DNA of 64,000 nt, taken from NCBI GenBank assembly GCA_905221605.1, contig CAJNDS010000596.1, forward strand, positions 1-64,000, read 5' to 3'. The notes under the pieces were generated by a model. That model was given only the letters and a program-made list of their open reading frames with translations, made no database searches and was not told where the DNA came from. Shown here one piece after another: positions 54,525 to 64,000 of the stretch. The position numbers and the translations under genes are program-made. Source of the stretch: Symbiodinium natans (lineage: Eukaryota; Sar; Dinophyceae; Suessiales; Symbiodiniaceae). Positions within the stretch are counted from its first letter, which is position 1; every line of letters starts with the position of its first letter.

Positions 54525-56021
54525 CCTTGGACGGCTCAGGCTCCGGGAACTTTCCAAAATGATTTAAAATTGAGATTTTTGAAAATTCGAAAAATTACAA
54601 AAAAAAACTCAAATTTTCCAAATTTTCAAAACTTGCGCCTTTAAAGAAATATTGAAAATGTTGAAAAAACTGAAAAACTGAATCGGCCTGGACGGCCGAG
54701 GCTCCGGGAACTTTCGCGAACGATTTAAAATTTAAAAAAGTTGAAAATTTTGACAATTTCAAAAATTAGACAAAAAAGCTTTTCAAATTTACAGAATTTT
54801 CGCCTTTAAAGAAATCAGAAAATTTTGAAACTTGAAAAACTGAATCGGCCTGGACGGCTCAGGCTCCGGGAACTTTCCCGAACGATTTAAAAATCTAAAA
54901 AACTTTTGACAATTTGCACAAATAAGCTTTTCAAATTTTCTAACTTATCCAAATTTTACGCCTCTACAAAAATATTGAAAAGGTTAAAAAATTGAAAAAC
55001 TGAATCGGCCTGGACGGCTCAGGCTCCGGGAACTTTCCCGAACGACTTAAAATTTAGAAAATTTGAAAATTTGAAAACATGGAAAAAAAGGCTTTCTAAA
55101 CTTTCAAAATTTTCGCCTTTAAAAAAATTTTGAAACTTGAAAAACTGAATCGGCCTGGACGGCTCAGGCTCCGGGAACTTTCGCGAACGATTTAACAGTT
55201 TAAAAATTTTGAAAATTTTGAACATTTGAAAAATTGAGAGAAAAAACTTTTCAAATTTTCAATATTTCTAAATTTTCGCCTTTAAAAGGAGTTCAGAAAA
55301 TTTTGAAAACTTGACAAACTGAATCGGCCTGGAGGGGCCCAGGCTCCGGGAACTTTCCCGAACGATTAAAAATTCCAAAAATTTTGTACATTCAGAATAT
55401 TTAAATGAAAAAAAGCTTTTCAAATGTTCAAAATTTTCCAGAGTTCCGCCTTTAACAAAATTTAGAAAATTAAAAAAACTAAAACTGTACAGTAAATCGT
55501 TCGGGAAAGTTCCCGGAGCATGAGCCGTCCAGGCCGATTCAGTTTTTCAATTTTGCAAAAATAAATCTGATTTTTTTTACAGGCGAAGATTTTGAGAGTG
55601 TTGAAAATTTGAAAAGCTTTGTTCAATTTTCTCAATTTCTCAAAAGTTTGAAAAAATTTTTTAAAGGCGAAAATTGAAATTTGAAAAGCTTTTATTCGAA
55701 TTGTCCAAATTGTTCTAAATTTACCATTTTTTAAATGTGAAACCGTTCGGGAAAGTTCCCGGAGCATGAGCCGTCCAGGCCGATTCAGTTTTTCAATTTT
55801 GCAACAAAAACCTGAATCTTTTTACAGGCGAAAATTTTGAAAGTTTTGAAAATTTGAAAATCTTTGTTCAATTTTTTCAATTTTTCCGAAAAATCTTTTA
55901 AAGGCGAAAATTGAAATTTGAAAAGCTTTTATTCGAATTGTTCAAATTGTTTTAAATTTACAATTTTTAAATTTTAAACCGTTCGGGAAAATTCCCGGAG
56001 CCTGAGCGGTCCAGGCCGATT
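54525..56021. repeat. Three-way-junction repeat, six direct and three inverted copies
   Basis: A 45-bp GC-rich core recurs in an AT-rich background. Direct copies start at about 54525 (decayed), 54681, 54843, 55003, 55148 and 55322; inverted copies are 55494-55539, 55741-55785 and about 55977-56021. In the copy at 54843-54887, AATCG (54843-54847) pairs with CGATT (54883-54887). Inside, GCCTG (54848-54852) pairs with CAGGC (54860-54864), and CGGGAA (54867-54872) pairs with TTCCCG (54875-54880). The spacers (about 145-175 bases per period) also share TTCGCCTTTAAA. No open frame of interest. Confidence 0.88.
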
Positions 56022-56797
56022 CAGGTTTTCAATTTTTCAAAATTCTCAAAATTTGTTTAAAGGTGAAAACTATTTGAAAAGCTTTTTTTTCTCAACTTTT
56101 GAAATTTTCAATATTCTTTAAACGCGAAAATTTTGACAATTTAGAAAATGTGAAAAATTCCTTTTCAATTTTTCTAAATTTTAAAAAACTTTCGTTTAAA
56201 GATCTTTAAACATCTTGAAAATTTGGAACAAGTACATAGCAGCAAGCAGCCGTCAAATGCATAAAGGTCTACCGTACATATATATATATATGGGCGGCTG
56301 TCAATATTCCTTCTTCCAGGAACGGCGGACGCTGAAAAAAATCATGGTGCCACCTTATGACGAAAAGGATTAATAAGGTCGGGAACGATGGGTTTGTCAA
56401 GTACAGAAGTATAGTACTAATTTTGTACCCTATGCAAAACCTCGCAAAACACACTAGCGCCTTCATTTTAAGACTCAGGCGTCGTCTTCGGAACTACTGG
56501 AGCTCATGCTTCGCAAGCAAGCATCAGCATCCTCAGCTCATTCCATGTCAGCTTTGGAAGGGAATACCTAGCGCCACACTAGCCCTATGAGCGCTTGCGT
56601 GGGGGAGAGCCCGAAACCTGCATATACGCATGGTGCCGCCTTGTGGCGAAGACATAAGCCAGCAAGAGCGGAACTTCATATCGCACTTCCATCATATTTT
56701 ACACACATGGTATTTTGACGTCCGCCCTATATATATAAAATAAAGTCTACAAAACTGAACTTTCATGAAAGAGCTTATAATTCCCCACCTTCGGTGT
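56022..56797. other. AT-rich spacer, no gene recognised
   Basis: 56022-56230 continues the AAATTTTC-type spacer without the core. 56277-56292 is a TA run. Open frames at 56269-56590 have no recognised motif. Confidence 0.45.
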
Positions 56798-57467
56798 GGG
56801 GTTGTTAGATTTTACTCTCGACTCTTCTCCTCGCCCGGAACTCTTCTCCTCGCCTCCTAGAGACTCCCTGGAGCGCCCAACCCCAGAGACAGTGCCCAAC
56901 CCCAATTGCAAGCAAAACCAAGAAAGCGTATTTGAATCAATGTGTCTTTGTTTGAACATAACAAAGACACATTGATTCAAATACGCTTTCTTAGTTTTTG
57001 CTTGCAATTGGGGTTAGGCACTCCAGGGAGTCTTGGTGGCTGGGCACTCCAGAAATCTCTGGGGTTGGGCGCTGTCTCTGGGACTCCAGCGAGTCTCTGG
57101 AGTTAGGCACTCCAGTGGCACTCCAGGGAGTCTCTGTTGTGTTGGGCATTTCAGGGAGTCTCTGGGGTTGGGCACTCCAGACCAGGGAGTCTGAAGACTC
57201 TGAACCAGGCGGGAGTTGTGGGGTTTGGGACTCTGGGGAGCCCAACGCCAGACTGAGGCACCGGGAGACTCTGGGTTGGGCACTCCAGGGGGCACAGGGA
57301 GACTACTCCAGCACTCCAAGAAAACTCTAAAAAGGGCAATCCAGGGGGCAGGGAGACGGGGTTGGGCACTCTAGGGGTCTGGGGTTGGGCGGGTCTCTAG
57401 GAGTAGACCGGGCGAGGAGAAGAGTACCGGGCGCGGAGAAGAGTTGAGCTTAAAATCTAACAACCCC
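56798..57467. mobile_element. Foldback element, 670 bp
   Basis: The outer ends are GGGGTTGTTAGATTTTA (56798) and its exact complement (ending 57467), followed inward by CTCTTCTCCTCGCCCGG-like arms on both sides. The innermost arms 56891-56952 and 56960-57022 are almost perfectly complementary over about 62 bases around a 7-base loop (TGAACAT). The right arm is swollen by tandem GGGTTGGGCACTCCAGGGAG variants (about 57010-57400). No clear target duplication and no open frame for a transposase. Confidence 0.85.
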
Positions 57468-57531
57468 ATGTTTGCGTGGCTGTTGGCAAGCCAAGGTTTA
57501 GTGTTTCGGGGTTTAGGCGGTCCGGAAGGTC

Positions 57532-57617
57532 CTTGTGTGAGACGGACATGTGCCAATCATCCATCGCGGCCAGTCGGAAGTTACCGAACTGGAGAAAGCC
57601 CGGGCCCATGGTGATCC
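57532..57617 (-). CDS. FRLG repeat-domain gene 2, exon
   Basis: Begins after CCCGCAG|G and encodes GITMGPGFLQFGNFRLAAMD, then D-W-H-M-S-V-S-H-K. It is the counterpart of GITTGENFIQFGKFRLAAMD at 47017-47320 in gene 1. The exon appears to end in a GA donor (CACAAG|GACC), at the same codon position where gene 1 uses GC. It suggests a duplicated gene pair about 10 kb apart. Confidence 0.65.
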
Positions 57618-58689
57618 CTGCGGGGAAGCCTCAGGAAAAGAAGAGCTTTAGGATTCAGGGGTCAAGGTTGAGAGCGGCCAAGCTGAGAAATCTTGATCTT
57701 CCCTTGTGTAATCATACTACCTGAAAGCAGTAATTAGCCTTGCTGTCACTGTTGGCTCAAGATGGAAAAAGTCCGTGAGAGTGTTCTTTCGCGTTCGGGC
57801 TTGGGGCCCTCTGCCCTCAGATTGAACCCGACTTTGACCCTTCCCCTCTCTTGTTGGGATTGATTTGTTCAGCGAGCGACCTTGCAAAACCAGGATCAAT
57901 CCCGATTTATGCCGTGTCTCTCCATGTGAGCCCTGACTAAATGCACGCGGGCCAACCCTGCTGTTAACAAGCCCACGGGAAGCCCACAGCTCAAGACTTC
58001 GCAAGGGTTGCTGCGGCCATATTTGCAGACGACTGCATCATGTTTTGAGCCATCTTCTGAAGCTACACTGGGCCCGGCAAGGGGTGCTTCCGCGGTTGGC
58101 CCGTCCCAAACAAGCCCGAAGACCTTCAGGTCTGCTCCAGAGACCGGCACCAGCGACCTTGGTGGGCAGCCGTTTGTTGGGTTTCCGAACACAGCCCAGT
58201 CTTCAGAGTTTTCTATCACACTTAACACTCTCACGGCTCAGCCATAGTTGAGACGTAGTAAGCCGTAGGATCCCGAAAAACCTAACTCCAATAGTCCGGT
58301 GCAGGACAAGGCAATAGTCGTCGTTGTAGTCACCGTAGTCGGCAGTAAAGCTGCTGTTAGCCGTCGCCAAACAGTATGTGGGTTTTGCTGTGGCCCACAG
58401 CTCTGATGTGCTTTAGAACCGAATCTAAAGTTTCACGCTGTTGAGTCGTTGCTTTGCTGATACTTTTTTGGGCAAAGTGCCTGTACTGTGTGCCAACAAG
58501 TGTTTCGGCTCACGAGCCAAAACCTGTATAGGCAGGCTTGCCTACAAGTTAGGGGCTGTTCGGGGAAAGCATTGACTTAGGTGTGTGGTCCAGCGAGCCG
58601 GGCGCGTGCGCTGCTGGCCCTTTCAAGAAGGTCAAGGTACACTTCGGCAGTTGGCTCGCTTTGCGGACCGCCGGCAAGAGCCACGACGT
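57618..58689. other. Intron or spacer with an unassigned minus frame
   Basis: A minus frame at 57896-58234 encodes VIENSEDWAVFGNPTNGCPP, then EDGSKHDAVVCKYGRSN. It is protein-like and in the orientation of FRLG gene 2, so it may be one of its exons, but no splice sites are anchored. Confidence 0.3.
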
Positions 58690-59535
<846 letters not shown>

Positions 59536-59884
59536 GCAGCAGCAGGAGCAGTGCACGAGCCTAGCACCAAGTAACCAGCCAAGAGTCGCCTTGCTGGTAT
59601 GCCATAGCTCCGTCGGCCCCAAAAATCGCGGGTGTTTGTCCGTCCTCTCTGAAACTGGAACAGATGGGCCAAGGGTTTTGGCAACTTTAAGGCCCCAAAC
59701 CCTAAGCTGCTCTTGTTGAGCCAAGCGCTTTGAGGGAACCAATGGTAGGTTGTTGGGCCCCTGTTACCCCAGCTGGAATCCTTTTCCTGCAGTAAGTATA
59801 CTCTGCATGTATGATGTATATACTTAAAGAACCTCCAAAGAAAAGAAAGGAATACAATCCTCATCGGGACCAGGTCCCGGGATC

Positions 59885-59956
59885 CTTGTGCACGATTGCA
59901 AAGCGCTCTGAATCGAGCGCGCCAATCCGCCAGTCGCCCACCCGGATGAAGCGATC
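59885..59956 (-). CDS. FRLG repeat-domain gene 2, upstream exon
   Basis: 72 bases (24 codons) beginning after GCCAAG|G. Encodes DRFIRVGDWRIGALDSERFA, then I-V-H-K, ending at CACAAG|GATCCC, a GA donor like the one at 57532. It is a divergent copy of the same repeat core. It lies upstream of 57532-57617 with the trinucleotide microsatellite in the intervening intron. Confidence 0.55.
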
Positions 59957-61548
59957 CTTGGCTGCTTTCGGGGTTTAGGGCTTATACAGGCTGTAAAAAT
60001 TTGAACTTGAACACGTTTTGGCGCGAGTAAAAAAGGCCTGCCTGTATGAATCTCCCAGAGCTCAGAACACTTAATCACGAGTCAAATTCAGGTTCAAGTT
60101 CTTCTCAGAAGTTCTTTTCAGTTTCTTCTGCCCGTATGATCTGAAATCCGAAATCCGAAATCTGAACACATCGGAGGGTCACCAAAGCCAAGGCCAAAAC
60201 TTCCACACGGTCCGTGGGCCATCTGGGCGATGTCCTACCGGAGCCCGGTGCTCTACGACGAAGCTTTGGGGCTGCGCTTCAGAAAGAACGTTATCACTTA
60301 AAATCCTTTATAGTCATATGATATAGCAGCTTAAAGACTACAACTTCTTCAGGCTTCCAATATAATATTTTCTAATTTTGGTTGGGAATGGGGCAGTAAG
60401 GTAGAGGATTCACGGTTTGACTGTTGGATTTTGGGATCGAGTTGGTCTTCAGGGTCAAGATGGACCATGGACTAAGATAGGCACCTGAATACTGTGTGTG
60501 TATGTTAGTACGTAAAGATTTTTGTACGTAAACAGGAACTGTAAGGGAATGACATTCCCAACTGTCCACTTGCCTTGAAGTTTGGGGTCCGGGCTCACTG
60601 AACGGTACAGGACAAACCCCCGCAAAAACTTTCAAGCTGATCTTCAGGTTGCCCCCCTGGCGCGGCGCAACAAACGGCAATGAACCCCTTCCACAACCCC
60701 AGTGCACGCACATGATGACGCACAAGGGAGTGTAGTACGATTCGTGTTTTCGAATGGCTCCAAGATGGGAGGACTATCATGGCGTTCTCCAATATATTTC
60801 AAAGGAGGCCTGAATCACAGGCTCCGGCAGCAACAAAACAAACCCAACGGAAGGGCTTTTCGGGCTTTGAGGTACCCGTGCGTGTCGGGCACATCGCCGA
60901 GCTGGCCAAAATCGTCCCGTCCACGCGCTGACCGAGAGCATCTACTGGGATGGAAAGCCAGCAGAACATAGCAGAACCCAACAAATTCGATCAATAACCC
61001 TGTAGACTTAAGATGCTAAGCCCTTCAACCCTCTTACATTCTCTCTAAGGCCAGAACCTCCAACGAGCCCCCTTCTTGTGCCAGAACCTCCAACGAGCCC
61101 CCTTCTTGTCAAGAATGAATGGAAGACAGTCTTAGGGTCTTAGCTGGGTGTGCGTGGAACTGCGCCCCAAAAGACTCAAATCACCCAGCCGCAGTGAACC
61201 TCCGGTCCACAGAAACGCTAAATGTGTGTACCTCTACTTAAAAAGAAACCAAATGTAATGATGCTGGTGTTCATAGGAAGAATACAGCCATGAGAGAAGT
61301 AATGTGGGACCCTCTTTAATGTGTGGGGCCCCTCCCCCCCTGACAAGGTCGAGGCGTGGATGGGATCCTGATTAAAGGGCCCCGGGATTTTATATGATTT
61401 TAATCGGGATGAGTTTAGATAGATTCAAAAGGGATCCATATGAATTTAAAAGGGATGAATTATGAATTTCAAGGGGTGCGCGCGAATCGAAAGGGATCCG
61501 GGATAAGTTTATATGAATTTAAAAGGGATCCATAGGCTCTTTCCTAAT
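59957..61548. other. Spacer; possible further repeat-domain remnant
   Basis: Minus strand at about 60935-60880 reads RDDFGQLGDVPDTHGYLKA, perhaps a decayed FRLG unit. 61051-61110 is a perfect 30-bp tandem duplication (CCAGAACCTCCAACGAGCCC plus CCTTCTTGT). 61378-61530 has GGGAT(C/G)-ATATGAATTTAAAA words. No other gene is recognised. Confidence 0.4.
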
Positions 61549-61945
61549 TCGGAGCCTCCGGGCCGGGGCCTGGACATTAAACAGGGTCCCAAATCAGTCC
61601 CATTATGAGGGTCGGAGGGGGCCCCTGGACCACCCCCTTGTCGGATTGAACGAAACCAATTTTTTAAATAGTTTCTTAAGGGAAATTAATGGTTTCGGGC
61701 CGGTTGGAATGGATGAGGTGGTCCGGCTTTAAAATCATAAGGCCCGGCTTTAAGCCAAGAGACCAAGGCATCCAAATTCGGAGCCTCCGGCCCCTGGACC
61801 ACCCCCTTGTCGGACTGAACGAAACCAAGTTTTCGAATGGTTTCTTGAAGGAAATTAATGGTTTCGGGCCGGTTGGAATGGATGAGGTTGGCCTTTAAAA
61901 TCGCAAGGTCCGGCTTTAAAATCATAAGGCCCGGCTTTATGCCGG
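61549..61945. repeat. Two-copy tandem repeat, ~190 bp
   Basis: TTCGGAGCCTCCGG, then CCCCTGGACCACCCCCTTGT, then TTAATGGTTTCGGGCCGGTT, then AATCATAAGGCCCGGCTTTA occur in that order twice (from 61549 and from 61777). The first copy has an extra ~60 bases after the first word. Confidence 0.88.
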
Positions 61946-63218
61946 GCCGAAACAAGCACTAAATCTTAAAAGCAAAATGCCGGATTTCGGGAACCGTTTG
62001 ACTTTAAAGAGGGACCCGCAAACAGTGAGGGGATCCTGAAGAAGTCGGCCAAATTGACTTTAAAGGGGAGGCCCCTACTAAACAGGGTCCAACATTAATA
62101 GTAACAGACAGAACGCAAATAATAGTAACAACATGTAACAACCATGACAAAAATAATAAGAATAATATTAATAATAATAATCACCATCAGCAAAAACTCA
62201 AAAAATCTTATGCAATAAGTGTTGAGGGCAATAGGAATGTGCCCTGCTTGGACTCTTGACAACGAAACCCAGTTTACCTTGCGCCCATCTGCAGCAAACT
62301 GTGTGTTGAAATATTGGCCCTCGAGCAGTAACGGTCCTCGCATGTCCACGAAGCCGCGCTTCGTGACCAAAAAGTTACGGCGTAGTGATCTGGAAAGGCA
62401 CACGGGGCTAAATCCTAAAGTCGTAGATGAATAGGGCTCTGCTCCAGTTGCGAATTAGATGTAAGGATTTAATGAACTCTTCGGAACCTGAATATTTGGA
62501 AATATAGGTTTCAAAAAACTATTCACGGCGGTTTAATAGTATTCCCAATCATCAGCGCTTCTATATTGCATTCGGATTTTGCTGTGTTTTCGTAACTCGT
62601 TGTCTTCATGCAACCACACTGAAGATAGACAAGAACGTCTCAGATACTGCAACCACAAGCCATCAACCTGAAACTCAAACCCATGACATCAAGAACACTG
62701 ACATGTTACTACGACTACAGCCTCAGCCCCCCAGCGTCTTGGGGGCCCCACCAGCAACGTCTGTGTACCTTTGGCCAGGCTCGCTCCACATCTCCAGCGT
62801 CTTTCCTGGGACGGACTCTGGGGAAGAGCCAAGCTCCTGGGCGTCCTCACCGAACCCCTGACGCTCTATTTCCCCTGAAGCTCGTTGGTTCTCACAACAT
62901 GCATCGCTCAAATGTCATGTGCAACACAGACCGTGCTTCGTGCAACGCGCAGATGCTCCTTTCTGATATATCGGTATGCTGCTCGAGCAATATATGTCTG
63001 GGCCGACCTGACAGGCCTGAGCCTCAACGGAGGGAGTGGATGAGGGCGCAGGCAGAGGGGGTCGGGGTGGATGCGCCAGCTGCACCTCTGGGAGGGAGAG
63101 GGGGAGGTGGTGCCCTCGGCAGCGGGAGTGGTCGTGGCTGTGGATTTTCGACCAATGAGCCAAAAAGGAACTTTGGAAACAGTATCTGGTTTTGCGATGC
63201 TCGTCTGAGTGTGCCACA
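61946..63218. other. Spacer, no gene recognised
   Basis: 62095-62200 is AT-rich with AATAATAAT words. A plus open frame beginning at 62683 and running into the GA tract looks spurious. Confidence 0.4.
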
Positions 63219-63219
63219 G

Positions 63220-63282
<63 letters not shown>

Positions 63283-64000
63283 GAGAAAGAAAGAAAGCAA
63301 GAAAGACAGAGAGAGAGAGAGAGAAAGAACGAGAAAGAGACAGAGAGAGAGAGTGAGAGAGAACGAGAGAAAGAAAGAAAGGGAGCAAGAGAGCAAGAGA
63401 GCAAAAAGCAAGAGAGCCAGAGAGCGAGAGAGCGAGAGAGCGAGAGAGCGAGAGAGCGAGAAAGCGAGAGAGCGAGAGAGCCAGAGAGCGAGAGAGCAAC
63501 AGAGCAAGAGAGCAAGAGAGCAAGAGAGCAAGAGAGCAAGAGAGCAAGAGAGCAAGAGAGCAAGAGAGCAAGAGAGAAAGAGAGAAAGAGAGAAAGAGAG
63601 AAAGAGAGAAAGAGAGAAAGAGAGAAAGAGAGAAAGAGAGAACGAGAGAACGAGAGAACGAGAGAACGAGAGAAAGAGAGAGGGAGAGAGAGAAAGAGAG
63701 AAAGAGAGAAAGAGAGAAAGAGAGAAAGAGAGAAAGAGAGAAAGAGAGAAAGAGAGAAAGAGAGAAAGAGAGAAAGATAGAAAGAGAGAAAGAGAGAAAG
63801 AGAGAAAGAGAGAAAGAGAGAAAGAGAGAAAGAGAGAAAGAGAGAAAGAGAGAAAGAGAGAAAGAGAGAAAGAGAGAAAAAAGGAGAGAGAGGGAGAGAG
63901 AGATGGAGAGAGAGGGAGAGATGGAGAGAGGGAGAGAGGGAGAGAGAGGGAGAGAGAGGGAGAGAAGGAGAGAGGGAGAGAGGGAAAGAGGGAAAGAGGG
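63219..64000. repeat. GA-rich microsatellite/minisatellite
   Basis: Starts as (GA)n, then 8-bp units (GAGAGAAA, GAGAGCAA, GAGAGCGA), then long runs of AAAGAGAG to about 63880, then GGGAGAGA-type units to the window edge. The array continues beyond the window. Confidence 0.97.

Noticed and set aside
62683-63780. 365-codon plus frame ending in Arg-Glu repeats
   Set aside because: The C-terminal half is the GA microsatellite and the N-terminal half has no recognisable domain or conserved pattern.

Overview
The window looks like nuclear DNA of a dinoflagellate, perhaps a Symbiodiniaceae-like alga. Four things point that way. (1) Coding exons are short, and several join in phase only with GT-AG, GC-AG or GA-AG introns that have an extra G after the acceptor (AG|G). 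(2) A nuclear fragment of mitochondrial cox1 is of alveolate type. (3) Degenerate TTTAGGG-like words are scattered everywhere. (4) The protein families (MAM plus betaine-binding-like plus Cys-rich plus multi-TM plus TIR; the SLPQ/HET-like family) resemble large dinoflagellate families I know. No species can be named. All assignments come from reading the sequence; no database was searched.

Layout. 1-2337 is a dimeric AT-rich satellite. 2338-9200 holds unique AT-rich DNA, a 34-bp minisatellite, an ACC-rich minisatellite and copies of a roughly 370-bp dispersed repeat. 9205-10003 (minus) is a broken gene of the SLPQ/HET-like family. 11.2-12.7 kb holds a CAC-rich repeat and a roughly 580-bp inverted repeat. 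15.7-16.1 kb (minus) has exons of an unknown gene. 17225-17710 (plus) is a frameshifted cox1 fragment running straight into a 300-bp GTA microsatellite. 20-23 kb is repeat-rich.

The centrepiece is one long minus-strand gene, about 37.9 to 23.3 kb. In transcription order it encodes an N-terminal Cys-containing region, a complete MAM domain in four phase-0 exons, an ABC-type glycine-betaine-binding-like domain, several Cys-rich (ephrin-receptor/GCC2-like) modules, a multi-helix membrane region and a cytosolic TIR domain. This suggests a surface receptor that senses ligands or small osmolytes outside and signals through a TIR domain inside. A terminal-inverted-repeat element lies in the intron that splits the TIR domain, and a second copy lies at 41 kb. 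Upstream (37.9-42.1 kb) are further candidate minus-strand exons, including a coiled-coil-like one.

45.5-47.3 kb and 57.5-60 kb (both minus) hold exons of two related genes built from an unnamed repeat domain with the core G-D-R-F-I-Q-I-G-x-F-R-L-G. They share an intron position but use different donor dinucleotides. Between them lie an 80-bp satellite, a decayed LINE-like reverse transcriptase (plus), a repeat whose core can fold as a three-way junction, and a 670-bp foldback element. The right end holds long trinucleotide and GA-rich microsatellites.

Every gene-like signal is on the minus strand, as expected of a unidirectional dinoflagellate gene block; only the cox1 fragment and the retroelement are on plus. 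Exon ends are my own splice-site readings and are approximate unless phases are stated to match.
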